Below, piece after piece: positions 7,176 to 16,372 of a stretch of DNA of 64,000 nucleotides. Under the pieces are notes generated by a model. That model ran no database searches and had not been told where the DNA came from. It saw only the letters and a list, made by a program, of their open reading frames with translations. Each line of letters opens with the position of its first letter. Position 1 is the first letter of the stretch. This DNA is from Pseudoxanthomonas kalamensis DSM 18571 (GTDB lineage Bacteria; Pseudomonadota; Gammaproteobacteria; Xanthomonadales; Xanthomonadaceae): the NCBI RefSeq assembly GCF_010211745.1, contig NZ_PDWQ01000001.1, positions 248,001-312,000 of the forward strand, read 5' to 3'. A program made the position numbers and the translations under genes.

Positions 7176-10100
7176 ATGACCGCCACTTCTCCCGCCAGCC
7201 CCGATCCCGGGACAGGTGACTCCCTGTTTTGGCCCGAACCGCCGTTCGCCCCCTTGCGGGCGGCGATCACGGCCGGCTGGGCGCTCGACGAGGCCGCCCA
7301 CGTCCGCAGCCTGCTCGCCACCGCCCGCCAGCCGGCCCCCAGCTGGGGCGATGCCGACCGCACGGCGATCCGCGCCACCGCAACCGAGCTGGTGCAGCGG
7401 GTCCGCGCGCGGGCGCAGGACCAGGGCGCGATCGAGGCCTTCATGCAGCAGTACGACCTAGGCAGCGAGGAAGGCGTGCTGCTGATGTGCGTGGCCGAGG
7501 CCCTGCTGCGGATCCCCGACCAGGACACCGCCGACAAGCTGATTCGCGACAAGCTGGGCGAAGCCGACTGGGAGCGGCACCTGGGCCAGAGCGAATCGGT
7601 GCTGGTCAACGCCTCCACCTGGGGCCTGATGCTGACCGGCCGTCTGGTCGGCCTGAACGACCTGACCCGGGCCGACGTGCCGGGCGCCTTCCGCCGTCTG
7701 GTCGGCCGCATCGGCGAGCCGGTGGTACGGCTGGCCGTACGCCAGGCCATGCGGATCATGGGCCACCAATTCGTCATGGGCCGCAGCATCGGCGAAGCGC
7801 TGGCGCGCAGCCGCAAGGGCGGCAACGCCGCCTATCGCTATTCGTTCGACATGCTCGGCGAGGCGGCGCTGACCCGGCGCGACGCCGACCGTTATTTCAA
7901 GGCCTATACCGACGCGATCGACGCCATCGGCGGCAGCGGCCGCGCTCCTGGCCAGCACGCTGCCGACGAAATCACCGCACCGTCGATCTCGGTCAAGCTG
8001 TCGGCGCTGCATCCGCGCTACGAGCACGCCAAGCGCGCGCGGGTGCTGGCCGAACTGGCCCCGCGGCTGCTGCAGCTGGCGCAGCAGGCCAGGCGCCACC
8101 ACATCGGCCTGACCGTGGATGCCGAGGAGGCCGACCGGCTGGAACTGTCGCTGGACGTGATCGAGGCCGCTTGGGGCGATGCCTCGCTGGCCGACTGGAA
8201 CGGCTTCGGCATCGTCGTGCAGGCCTATCAGAAGCGGGCGCCGTTCGTGATCGACTGGATCGCCGACCTCGCCCACCGCCACGGCCGCCGCATCCCGGTG
8301 CGACTGGTCAAGGGCGCCTACTGGGACGCCGAGGTCAAGCGCGCCCAGGTCGACGGCCTGCCGACCTACCCGGTGTTCACCCGCAAGCCCAATACCGACG
8401 TCAGCTACCAGGCCAACGCCGCGCGCCTGCTGTCGAACACCGATGCGATCTACCCGATGTTCGCCACCCACAATGCGCAGACCATCGCCGCGATCCACCG
8501 GATGGCGAACGCACTGCTCGGGCCGCGCGAGACCGGGACGCCGCACCGCTTCGAGTTCCAGAAGCTGCACGGCATGGGCGACGACCTGTATGCCGAGGTC
8601 ATTCCTGCCGACCGCCTGGACGTGCCCTGCCGCGTGTATGCGCCGGTCGGCTCGCACGAGGACCTGCTGCCGTATCTGGTGCGGCGGCTGCTGGAGAACG
8701 GCGCCAATTCCAGCTTCGTCAACCGCATCAGCGACGAGGACGTGTCGATCGACGACCTGGTCCGCGATCCGGTCGAAGTCGTGTCCGGCTTCGAATCCAT
8801 CCCGCACCCCCGCATTCCGCTGCCGGTCGATCTGTACCGCAGTTTCGGCCTCGACAGGAGCAACTCCATGGGCGTGAACCTCGCCAACGACGACCAGCTG
8901 CGCGCGCTCGCCGAACAGATCGGCGCCGTCGCCAGCGACTGGCGCGCCGCGCCGCTGGTACCGGGCGCGATCATCGACGGCCCGGCGATCGCCGTGACCA
9001 ATCCCGCGGACCGCCGCCAGCGCGTCGGCCAATGGCAGGCCGCCGATGCGGCCACGGTCGAGAAGGCGCTGCAGAACGCGGTCGCCGCGCAGCCGGGCTG
9101 GGACGCGACCCCCGCGGCCTCGCGCGCGACCATCCTGGAACACGCCGCCGACCTGCTGGAGCAGCGCATGCCGCAGTTCATCGCGCTGTGCACCCGCGAA
9201 GCTGGCAAGACCCTCCCCGACGGCGTCGCCGAAGTGCGCGAAGCGGTGGATTTCCTGCGCTACTACGCCGGCCAGGCGCGCGCGGAGTTCGGTGCCCCGA
9301 CCGTGCTGCCCGGCCCGACCGGCGAGTCCAACGCCCTGCAACTCGGCGGCCGCGGCGTGTTCGTCTGCATCAGCCCGTGGAATTTCCCGCTGGCGATCTT
9401 CGCCGGCCAGATCGCCGCCGCACTGGCTGCCGGCAACAGCGTGATCGCCAAGCCGGCCGAGCAGACCAGCCTGATCGGCCATCAGGCGGTGAAGCTGCTG
9501 CACGAGGCCGGCATTCCGCCGGCGGTGCTGCAGTACCTGCCCGGCGATGGCGCGACCGTCGGCGCCGCCCTGACCGCCGATCCGCGCGTCGCCGGCGTCG
9601 CCTTCACCGGCTCCACCGAGACCGCGCGCGCGATCAACCGCGCGCTGGCCGGACGCGACGGCGGCCCGATCGCGGTGCTGATCGCCGAGACCGGCGGCCA
9701 GAACGCGCTGATCGCCGATTCCTCCGCACTGCCCGAGCAGCTGGTCAAGGACGCGCTGGCCTCCGCCTTCACCTCGGCCGGCCAGCGCTGCTCGGCCGCG
9801 CGCGTGCTGTACGTGCAGGACGACATCGCCGACAAGGTGATGACCATGCTGGCCGGGGCGATGGCCGAACTCGCGGTCGGCGATCCGGGCCTGCTGTCCA
9901 CCGACGTCGGCCCGGTGATCGACGACGATGCGTTGCAGATCCTGCAGGCGCATGCCGAGCGCATGGATCGCGAAGCCCGGCCGATCGCCTGCGCCGAAGC
10001 CGGCGAGGCCACCGCGCACGGCAGCTTCTTCGCCCCGCGCGCCTACGAACTGGCCTCGCTCTCGCAACTGCAGCGCGAAGTGTTCGGCCCGGTCCTGCAC

Positions 10101-10427
10101 GTGATCCGCTGGAAGGCCGACCGCCTCGATGCGGTCATCGACGCGATCAACGCCACCGGCTACGGCCTGACCCTGGGCGTGCATTCGCGGATCGACGAGA
10201 CCATCGAACGGATCGCCGCGCGGGTCAAGGTCGGCAACGTCTACGTCAACCGCAACCAGATCGGCGCCGTGGTCGGCGTGCAGCCGTTCGGCGGGCAGGG
10301 CTTGTCGGGCACCGGTCCCAAGGCCGGCGGCACGCACTACCTGCACCGCTTCGCCACCGAGAAGACGCTGACCGTCAACACCACCGCGGCCGGCGGCAAC
10401 GCCTCGCTGCTGACCCTGGGGGACTGA
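7176..10427 (+). CDS. putA: Bifunctional proline dehydrogenase / glutamate-semialdehyde dehydrogenase PutA
   Basis: Oxidises proline to glutamate in two steps: an FAD proline dehydrogenase domain (about residues 80-540) and an NAD aldehyde dehydrogenase domain (about 570-1060). PRODH motifs: SVKLSALHPRYEH, RLVKGAYWDAEVK, FATHNAQT, EFQKLHGMG. ALDH motifs: PWNFPLAIFAGQIAAALAAG, GVAFTGSTETAR, AETGGQNALI and the catalytic cysteine in SAGQRCSAARV. At 1083 aa it lacks the N-terminal ribbon-helix-helix DNA-binding domain of trifunctional PutA, so it should not repress its own gene. It stands alone, divergent from the oxidase operon. Confidence 0.97.
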   Translation: MTATSPASPDPGTGDSLFWPEPPFAPLRAAITAGWALDEAAHVRSLLATARQPAPSWGDADRTAIRATATELVQRVRARAQDQGAIEAFMQQYDLGSEEGVLLMCVAEALLRIPDQDTADKLIRDKLGEADWERHLGQSESVLVNASTWGLMLTGRLVGLNDLTRADVPGAFRRLVGRIGEPVVRLAVRQAMRIMGHQFVMGRSIGEALARSRKGGNAAYRYSFDMLGEAALTRRDADRYFKAYTDAIDAIGGSGRAPGQHAADEITAPSISVKLSALHPRYEHAKRARVLAELAPRLLQLAQQARRHHIGLTVDAEEADRLELSLDVIEAAWGDASLADWNGFGIVVQAYQKRAPFVIDWIADLAHRHGRRIPVRLVKGAYWDAEVKRAQVDGLPTYPVFTRKPNTDVSYQANAARLLSNTDAIYPMFATHNAQTIAAIHRMANALLGPRETGTPHRFEFQKLHGMGDDLYAEVIPADRLDVPCRVYAPVGSHEDLLPYLVRRLLENGANSSFVNRISDEDVSIDDLVRDPVEVVSGFESIPHPRIPLPVDLYRSFGLDRSNSMGVNLANDDQLRALAEQIGAVASDWRAAPLVPGAIIDGPAIAVTNPADRRQRVGQWQAADAATVEKALQNAVAAQPGWDATPAASRATILEHAADLLEQRMPQFIALCTREAGKTLPDGVAEVREAVDFLRYYAGQARAEFGAPTVLPGPTGESNALQLGGRGVFVCISPWNFPLAIFAGQIAAALAAGNSVIAKPAEQTSLIGHQAVKLLHEAGIPPAVLQYLPGDGATVGAALTADPRVAGVAFTGSTETARAINRALAGRDGGPIAVLIAETGGQNALIADSSALPEQLVKDALASAFTSAGQRCSAARVLYVQDDIADKVMTMLAGAMAELAVGDPGLLSTDVGPVIDDDALQILQAHAERMDREARPIACAEAGEATAHGSFFAPRAYELASLSQLQREVFGPVLHVIRWKADRLDAVIDAINATGYGLTLGVHSRIDETIERIAARVKVGNVYVNRNQIGAVVGVQPFGGQGLSGTGPKAGGTHYLHRFATEKTLTVNTTAAGGNASLLTLGD

Positions 10428-10527
10428 GGTTTGAACACGGCGGAAGAACTTCGCATGCCATCGACGCCTTCCCTGCCGCGTTCGTTCGGCGGCTAGGACG
10501 CCGCTTCATGGACATGGACTGCCATCG

Positions 10528-11679
10528 ATGACCACCGATTTCTACGCGCTGCTGTTCAGCGACAGCATCCTGGCGCTGTTGCTGCTGGGGCTGTTCCGCT
10601 ACGTGGCCCACGTCGCCCAGGGCCAGCACGGCATCACCCTGTGGGGATTCGGCCACCTGCTGTACACGCTGGGAGCGACCCTGCTCGATGGCGTCGCCGA
10701 ACTGTTCGTCCAGCTCGGCGACCCGCAGGCCGCCTACTGGGCCACCAATGTCGGCGGCGTGATGGCCTGCATCGGTCTGGCCCTGCTGGCCGGCTCGATG
10801 GCGCAATTCGTGCAGCAGCGCGGCACCCGCCGCCAGGACCTCGCGCTGGTCCTGGTCTGCACGGGGTTCTCGGTCGCGGCCTGGTTCGCCTTCGGCGGCA
10901 GCACCGATGCGCAAGGTGCAGCGATGAGCGCCGCCGAACTGCTGGCGCTGAGCCTGATCATCTGGCAACTGCGGCGAATCGATGCGCCGCCCGGGCGGCT
11001 GCCGGCGCGGCTGATGATGGCCGGTTGCGCGATCCTGCTGTGGCTGTACGGCAACGACCTGTACCGTGCGTTCGCCGGCACCTACGGCCCCAACCAGGAC
11101 TGGGTCAACATCGATCTGGCCACCTGGTACATGCTCAACTTCTGCATGCTGATGCTGTCCAGCTTCCGCGCCGCCGAGTCGCTGCGGCGCAGCGCCCTGT
11201 TCGACCCGCTGACCAATTCGCTGAACCGGCGCGGCCTGACATCGCGCCTGCAGGATCACGTGCCGCTGACGATCAAGTCCAACGGGATGGCGGTCATCGC
11301 CCTGGACCTGGACCATTTCAAGCAGATCAACGACCGCTACGGGCATCAGGCCGGCGATACCGTACTGCGCGCCTTCTCGGACGCCGTGCTGTCCTGCATC
11401 CGCAACGACGACCTGTTCGCGCGCGTCGGCGGCGAGGAGTTCGTGGTGGTGTCGCGCAACATCAGCGGCGAGTACGCCCAGGTGCTGGCCGAACGGATCC
11501 GGCGCACGGTGGAGAAGTTGGAACTGGCGGAAATCAGCCCCGAGCGGATCAGCGTCAGCCTGGGCCTCGGCGTCTCGTCCGGCTCGCGTTCGACCGAAGC
11601 GCTGATGCAGGTGGCCGATGACGCCTTGTACGAAGCCAAGCGTCTGGGCCGCAACCGGGTGGTATTGCGCCGGCTGTAA
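10528..11679 (+). CDS. Membrane-bound diguanylate cyclase (GGDEF)
   Basis: Makes cyclic di-GMP from two GTP. It has 383 aa: an N-terminal membrane sensor module with about six hydrophobic helices (residues 1-210), then a GGDEF domain (about 215-383). The signature is GGEEF at 301-305, an active variant. The preceding RNDD (Arg292-Asp295), five residues before it, is a complete RxxD inhibitory site, so product inhibition is expected. LDHFKQINDRYGH and DDALYEAKRLGRNRV are also canonical. No EAL domain. The input signal is unknown. A convergent terminator follows. Confidence 0.93.
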   Translation: MTTDFYALLFSDSILALLLLGLFRYVAHVAQGQHGITLWGFGHLLYTLGATLLDGVAELFVQLGDPQAAYWATNVGGVMACIGLALLAGSMAQFVQQRGTRRQDLALVLVCTGFSVAAWFAFGGSTDAQGAAMSAAELLALSLIIWQLRRIDAPPGRLPARLMMAGCAILLWLYGNDLYRAFAGTYGPNQDWVNIDLATWYMLNFCMLMLSSFRAAESLRRSALFDPLTNSLNRRGLTSRLQDHVPLTIKSNGMAVIALDLDHFKQINDRYGHQAGDTVLRAFSDAVLSCIRNDDLFARVGGEEFVVVSRNISGEYAQVLAERIRRTVEKLELAEISPERISVSLGLGVSSGSRSTEALMQVADDALYEAKRLGRNRVVLRRL

Positions 11680-11710
11680 CCCGCCAGCCGGTTCCCGCAC
11701 GGACATACGA

Positions 11711-11734
11711 AAAACCCCGCCGAAGCGGGGTTTT
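11711..11734. terminator. Bidirectional intrinsic terminator
   Basis: A perfect stem AAAACCCCGC / GCGGGGTTTT with a CGAA tetraloop lies between the convergent GGDEF and fadL-type genes. The T-run on one strand mirrors the A-run on the other, so it should stop transcription from both sides. Confidence 0.9.
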
Positions 11735-11754
11735 CGCGAGAACGAAAGCGGCGA

Positions 11755-13107
11755 TCAGAACTTGTAGTTGACCGACACCGCCAGGATGTCGCCGCCGACG
11801 TCGAAAGCGCCAATCATGTGGTTGGCGGTCGACGAGGTGGTGCTGACGTTGGCGTCGTTGACGAACAGGTGGGTGTAGCCAACGTTGTATTCCATCGACT
11901 CCGACGGCGTCCAGCTCAGGCCCAGCGACAGCCACTTGCGGGTTTCGTCCGGCACCCGCACGTCGCGGTGCGCGTACGAGGTCGGGGTTTCGTCGTAGGC
12001 CACGCCGCCGCGGAAGGTCAGCGTGTTGCTGTAGCGGTATTCGGCACCCAGCGAGAAGAACGTGGTGTCGTCGTAGCCGAACTCCAGCACGGTGTCGTCC
12101 TGCTGCGAGGCGTAATCGACGATCACCGTGTCGAAAGCCGGCTTCCACGCCGTGCGCGACAGGTCGCCCATCACCGACCACTTGTCGTTGACCTTGTGGG
12201 TCACGCTCAGGGTGGCCACCGCCGGCAGGGTCACCGTGGCGCTGCCGCCGGCATCGACGAACCAGCCCGGGCGCACTGCGGCCAGCACCGCCGCGGCGTT
12301 GGCCGGAACGGTGAAGTCGGCCTTGCCATCGTCGATCTCGTGCTCGACCTTGGAGCGGTAGCTCAGGCCGATCTGGGTGTCTTCGCTCGGGCTCAGCAAG
12401 GCGCCGATGGTGAAGCCGATCTCGTTGTTGGAGCCCTTGATGGTGGCGTAGCCGTCGGCGTTGCCGGGCGCGAAGCCCAGCTGGGCCGCACCGCCGGTGT
12501 ACAGGATGGTGCCGAAGTCGACCGCATTGGCCAGCTCGATGCTCAGGTGCTCGACGAACACCGACGCGCCGAAGGACACGTAGGGGTTGACGTCGTAGGA
12601 GAACGCCACGCCGAGGTCGACGGCTTCCAGTTCGGTCTTGGTGGCGTTGTAGCGGCCGATCCAGTCGTTGTCGTATTCGGTGGCGAAGCCGAACGGCGCG
12701 GTCAGCGACATGCCGAAATGCATGTTGTCGTCTTCACCGAACGGCACGTGGAAATAGGCCGCCGGCACCGGTGCGACCTTGCCGGCGTCGCCGCCGTCGC
12801 TGCCGCCGATCGGGCCGCCGAAACCGTTCAGATAGCTGCCTTCGCCCTCGAAATCGGCGCTGAAGCTGATCACGCTGAGGTCGGCCTGCACCTGACGGCC
12901 GTCCAGACCGCTCATCGCGGCCGGGTTGGTCGCCACCACCGAGGCATCGCCCGGCGCGCTGATCGAACCGGCAAAGGCGCGGCCCAGGCCCTTGGCGCTG
13001 TTTTCCTTCAGCTGAAAGGCGGCGGCGTGCGCCTGACCGCAGGCCAGCGCGCCGGCAATGCCGACCGCCAACAGGGAAACGCGGGAAATCGTGGTTGCGA
13101 ACTGCAT
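11755..13107 (-). CDS. FadL-family outer membrane transporter (OmpP1/FadL)
   Basis: A beta-barrel channel for long-chain fatty acids or other hydrophobic substrates. It has 450 aa from the ATG at 13105-13107; GGAGAG eight nt upstream supports this start over the longer frame. The signal peptide is cleaved after GQAHA. The mature N-terminus AAFQLKENSAKGLGRAFAG, then NPAAMSGLDGRQVQADL, is the FadL plug region, including the NPA sequence. The C-terminus ends in alternating residues with terminal Phe (SVNYKF), the outer membrane insertion signal. The substrate is not predictable from sequence. Confidence 0.93.
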   Translation of the reverse strand: MQFATTISRVSLLAVGIAGALACGQAHAAAFQLKENSAKGLGRAFAGSISAPGDASVVATNPAAMSGLDGRQVQADLSVISFSADFEGEGSYLNGFGGPIGGSDGGDAGKVAPVPAAYFHVPFGEDDNMHFGMSLTAPFGFATEYDNDWIGRYNATKTELEAVDLGVAFSYDVNPYVSFGASVFVEHLSIELANAVDFGTILYTGGAAQLGFAPGNADGYATIKGSNNEIGFTIGALLSPSEDTQIGLSYRSKVEHEIDDGKADFTVPANAAAVLAAVRPGWFVDAGGSATVTLPAVATLSVTHKVNDKWSVMGDLSRTAWKPAFDTVIVDYASQQDDTVLEFGYDDTTFFSLGAEYRYSNTLTFRGGVAYDETPTSYAHRDVRVPDETRKWLSLGLSWTPSESMEYNVGYTHLFVNDANVSTTSSTANHMIGAFDVGGDILAVSVNYKF

Positions 13108-13197
13108 GGAAACTCTCCGGAATTTTGATGTGGAACGACCACGTCTGGGGCCGGAGGCGATGTCCGCATCCCTGTCCCTGCCGGAAGCCCCTCCCGA

Positions 13198-13213
13198 CAT
13201 ACGACGCCGTATG
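13198..13213. promoter_or_regulatory. Inverted repeat just downstream of the fadL-type promoter
   Basis: CATACG-N4-CGTATG lies two nt downstream of the -10 box, around the expected transcription start. Placement fits a repressor operator; the regulator is unknown. Confidence 0.35.
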
Positions 13214-13215
13214 CC

Positions 13216-13243
13216 AGTATACCCCTTCCTGCTAACGCAACAA
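13216..13243 (-). promoter_or_regulatory. Putative promoter of the fadL-type gene
   Basis: On the minus strand TTGTTG (13238-13243), a 16-nt spacer and TATACT (13216-13221) form a good sigma70-like promoter about 109 nt upstream of the start codon. Confidence 0.5.
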
Positions 13244-13317
13244 TAACAATCGCAGCTAAATGCCTGAAAGACAGTGGTTTCACGACAGGCATCACACCCA
13301 ACGGCTACAGTTCCCGC

Positions 13318-14016
13318 ATGTTCGTTTCGTTGCCATCCCGCAACAAACCCTCGATCCGCTGGGCCACGCCGCTCCTGCTGGTGCTGTTGTGGGCCGCCTT
13401 CCTGTGGGGACTCACGCGCTCGCAGCAAATGCGGTCGGACCTGCTGCTGGACTGGGGGGTGCTGTCGGGCGTACAGCCGTCCTGGGACGCCTGGCGCGCC
13501 TCGATCCACGACGGCAGCGTGCTGCGCCTGTTCACCGCACTGTTCCTGCACGCCGACTGGGCCCACCTGCTGGGCAACCTGGTGTTCCTGCTGATCTTCG
13601 GCCTGCCCGCCGAGCGGGTGATGGGCGCCTGGCGCTACCTGCTGCTGTTTCTGCTGGGCGGGGCCACCGCCAACCTAGCGGCGGTGCTGACGGTCGGCGC
13701 GACCGCGCCCGACCAGGTCATCATCGGCGCCAGCGGCGCGGTTTCGGCCATCATCGGCGCCTACCTGGCGCTGTTTCCCGGCGCCCGGCTCGGCGTGGTC
13801 CTGCCGCTGGGCCTGTTCCTGGAGTTCGTCCGTGCCCCGGCTTCGCTGCTGATCGGCATCTGGGCCTTGCTGCAGGTGGTATTCGCCTACATCGGCCCGG
13901 CCTTCGGCGCGGTGGCGTGGTCGGCACACATTGCCGGTTTCCTGTTCGGCGTGGTGTACGCGCTGTTCGTGCGCGCGGCCATTGCCCGCCGCCTGCGCAA
14001 GCAGAAGGGCTACTGA
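13318..14016 (+). CDS. Rhomboid-family intramembrane serine protease
   Basis: Cleaves transmembrane substrates inside the membrane. It has 232 aa with six or so hydrophobic helices. The catalytic serine is Ser139 in IIGASGAVSA (GxSG motif) and the catalytic histidine is His204 in WSAHIAGFLFG. HADWAHLLGNLVFLLIFG, with its loop His and Asn, is a typical rhomboid helix. The ATG at 13318 has no clear Shine-Dalgarno sequence, but a TACAGT hexamer ends six nt upstream, so a leaderless mRNA is possible. Its substrate is unknown. Confidence 0.93.
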   Translation: MFVSLPSRNKPSIRWATPLLLVLLWAAFLWGLTRSQQMRSDLLLDWGVLSGVQPSWDAWRASIHDGSVLRLFTALFLHADWAHLLGNLVFLLIFGLPAERVMGAWRYLLLFLLGGATANLAAVLTVGATAPDQVIIGASGAVSAIIGAYLALFPGARLGVVLPLGLFLEFVRAPASLLIGIWALLQVVFAYIGPAFGAVAWSAHIAGFLFGVVYALFVRAAIARRLRKQKGY

Positions 14017-14117
14017 ACCGGATCCGGCCGAGGTCCGGCCGGCATTGCATCCGCGGCCACGTGCCCCAAAATGCCAAGGCATTCCACCATCGCATCATTC
14101 ACTGCGTCGCATCCTTC

Positions 14118-14438
14118 ATGGCCAAGTCCCTGTACAAAGTCACCTTCTTCAACGCCGGCAAGATCTACGAGCTGTATGCCCGCCACATCGGCGCCAGCCA
14201 CCTGTGGGGTTTCACCGAAGTCGGCGAACTGGTGTTCGACGTGCACGACGGGGTGGTGATCGATCCGACCGAGGAACGCCTGCGCGACGAGTTCGCCGGT
14301 ACCCGCGTGCTGCACCTGCCGATGCAGAGCATCGTTCGCGTGGAAGAAGTCGAACGCAAGGGCCAGGCGGTGATCCGCGATGCGCAAAGCGGCGAGAAAG
14401 TGGTTACGCCGTTCCCGTTGCCGGCCAAGCCGCGCTGA
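14118..14438 (+). CDS. DUF1820 family protein
   Basis: A 106-aa soluble protein beginning MAKSLYKVTFFNAGKIYELY. The motifs GFTEVGELVFD, DPTEERLRDEF and HLPMQSIVRVEEVE match the DUF1820 family, which is widespread in gammaproteobacteria and has no assigned function. Longer upstream frames were rejected because conservation begins at this ATG. It is a single gene between the rhomboid and a lipoprotein. Confidence 0.85.
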   Translation: MAKSLYKVTFFNAGKIYELYARHIGASHLWGFTEVGELVFDVHDGVVIDPTEERLRDEFAGTRVLHLPMQSIVRVEEVERKGQAVIRDAQSGEKVVTPFPLPAKPR

Positions 14439-14477
14439 GCTTCGGACGCTCCACACATCCGGCAGGGAGCCGATCGC

Positions 14478-14972
14478 ATGCACAGACCCACGATTCTCTT
14501 CTTTGTTGCAGGCATGCTTGCCATGAGCGGCTGCGCGTCCTCGGGCGGCAAGGCGGCCAAGGACGCCGCCAGTGCGCCATTGAACGATCTGAACCTGCTC
14601 AATGACGAAATACCGTCGGTCCTGCTGGCCGCGCGCCAGGCGCCCTATGCCCTGCCTGCCGATACCGATTGCGCCGCGCTGGCGGCGAGCATCGCCGAAC
14701 TGGATGAGGCACTGGGACCCGACATCGATGCCCGCATCGAACACGGTGACGGCAATGCACTGGGCGAGGCGGCCAACGACGCCTTGCTGCGCACGGCCGA
14801 AGGCGTAGTACCGTTCCGCAGCTGGGTACGCAAGCTGTCCGGCGCCGAGCGGCACGCGAAGAAGGTGGCTTCCGCCGTGGCTGCCGGCAGCATGCGCCGC
14901 GCTTTCCTGAAGGGCGTGGCGGCCACGCAGGGCTGCGGCTTGGCCGCGACCGAGCCCGCGCCGCCGCAGTGA
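14478..14972 (+). CDS. Hypothetical lipoprotein
   Basis: A 164-aa protein with a lipoprotein signal peptide (lipobox LAMSGC, Cys18). The mature part is mostly alpha-helical and Ala-rich, with two further cysteines (TDCAALAASIAEL and TQGCGLAA) that could pair in the periplasm. I do not recognise a family. The segment LSGAERHAKKVASAVAAG may be a helical hairpin. It is convergent with ctp. Confidence 0.8.
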   Translation: MHRPTILFFVAGMLAMSGCASSGGKAAKDAASAPLNDLNLLNDEIPSVLLAARQAPYALPADTDCAALAASIAELDEALGPDIDARIEHGDGNALGEAANDALLRTAEGVVPFRSWVRKLSGAERHAKKVASAVAAGSMRRAFLKGVAATQGCGLAATEPAPPQ

Positions 14973-14976
14973 GGGC

Positions 14977-15005
14977 AGCCGGTCAGGGGTTTGTCGTGAC
15001 CGGCT
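14977..15005 (+). terminator. Hairpin after the lipoprotein gene
   Basis: AGCCGGTCA / TGACCGGCT form a 9-bp stem with an 11-nt loop, followed by TCTTC. It overlaps the last codons of the convergent ctp gene. Only a weak T-run follows. Confidence 0.4.
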
Positions 15006-16278
15006 TCTTCAACTCGGCCAGCGCCTGGTCGATGAATTCGTCGCCGTCCAGCACGTCGCCGACGCGATAATCATCGACGCCCTCCTCGTCGCCGTGCAGG
15101 TGCCCGGGCAGCGCCGCCTCGCTGTATTCGATCAACGACGCCGGCGCGTCCTCCTGCTCGGGCCTGAACGGCACGTCCGGGGTCAGTCCGCTGGCCTGGA
15201 TCGAGCGTCCGCTGGGCGTGTAGTAGCGCGCCGTGGTCAGCTTGACCATGTCGCCGTTGCCCAGCGGCAGCACGGTCTGCACCGAGCCCTTGCCGAAGGT
15301 GCGGCTGCCGACCAGCCGCGCGCGACCGTTGTCGCGCAGCGCGCCGGCCAGCACTTCCGACGCGCTGGCCGAGCCGGCGTCGACCAGCACCACCACCGGC
15401 GCGCCGTGCAGGCGATCGCCCGGAGTGGCGTCGTAGGTCGCGTCGCTGATGGCGATTCGGCCACGGGTGGAAACGATATTGCCCTTCTCCAGCAGGTCGT
15501 CGGCCACCTGCACCGCGGCGTTGAGCATGCCGCCGGGATTGCTGCGCAGATCCAGCACCAGTCCCTTCAGCCGTCCTTTCGCCTGCAGCTCGTCCAGCGC
15601 CTTCTGGAACGCGGCGCCGGTATCGACCTGGAACGCGCTGATGCGGATGTAGCCGTAACCCGGTTCCAGCAGCTTGCCGCGCACGCTGGCGATGCGGATG
15701 ACCTCGCGCACCAGTTCCACGTCGAACGGTTTGGCCTTGCCTTCGCGGACCAGGCTCAGCTTGACCTTGCTGCCGGGATCGCCGCGCAGCGGCGCCATGC
15801 TGTCCTGCTCCGGCAGCGGCTTGCCGTCGATGGCGATGATGACATCGCCAGACTTGATGCCGGCGCGCGCAGCCGGGGTATCGTCGATCGGCGACACCAC
15901 CAGCAAGGTGTTGTCCGGCTGGGTCAACAGCTCGACGCCGATGCCCGCATAGCTGCCGGTGGCCTGCTCATCGAATTCCTGCGCGTCGGCGCGGTCGAAA
16001 TACACGCTGTGCGGGTCCAGGTCCAGCAGCAATCCGCGCACGGCCGAGTGCATCAGCTTGTCGTCCTCGACCGGCTCGACATAGGCTTCCTTGACCGCAT
16101 TGAACACGGTGACGAAGCGCTGGATCTCGTCCAGCGGCACCTGCGAGGGCCGGTTCTCGACCGCGTCAGGGTCGTCGCTGGAGGCGACTGCCGGCGCTTT
16201 CGCCTCCTGATCGGCCGCATCCTGGGCAAACGCGTGCGCGGACAGCGCGAGCAGGACCAGCAGGCAGGCACGACGCAT
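14983..16278 (-). CDS. Carboxyl-terminal processing protease (S41, CtpA-like)
   Basis: A periplasmic serine protease with a Ser/Lys dyad that trims or degrades envelope proteins. It has 431 aa: signal peptide (LLALSAHAFAQ), helical N-terminal segment, PDZ domain (about residues 100-185, SYAGIGVELL to VRGKLLEPG), then the S41 core. The catalytic serine lies in DAGSASASEVLAGAL and the lysine in SRTFGKGSVQTVLPL; LRSNPGGMLNAAV is a core family motif. It is the third gene of gpmI-envC-ctp, a conserved order in gammaproteobacteria that links it to cell-wall hydrolysis. Confidence 0.93.
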   Translation of the reverse strand: MRRACLLVLLALSAHAFAQDAADQEAKAPAVASSDDPDAVENRPSQVPLDEIQRFVTVFNAVKEAYVEPVEDDKLMHSAVRGLLLDLDPHSVYFDRADAQEFDEQATGSYAGIGVELLTQPDNTLLVVSPIDDTPAARAGIKSGDVIIAIDGKPLPEQDSMAPLRGDPGSKVKLSLVREGKAKPFDVELVREVIRIASVRGKLLEPGYGYIRISAFQVDTGAAFQKALDELQAKGRLKGLVLDLRSNPGGMLNAAVQVADDLLEKGNIVSTRGRIAISDATYDATPGDRLHGAPVVVLVDAGSASASEVLAGALRDNGRARLVGSRTFGKGSVQTVLPLGNGDMVKLTTARYYTPSGRSIQASGLTPDVPFRPEQEDAPASLIEYSEAALPGHLHGDEEGVDDYRVGDVLDGDEFIDQALAELKKPVTTNP

Positions 16279-16372
16279 GCACTAACTCCGAGGTTGAACA
16301 GGATGCGGAACCCGATTATGCGCGAGCCGCCGCCGGGCACGCAGGAATCCCGGCGCCGGCATCATCACCGGT

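Noticed and set aside
7458-10346. 962-aa open frame antisense to putA, and a 1100-aa frame in the third reading frame
   Set aside because: Both are low-complexity Arg/Ala/Gly-rich shadows caused by high GC at codon position 3 of putA; putA carries all enzyme motifs.
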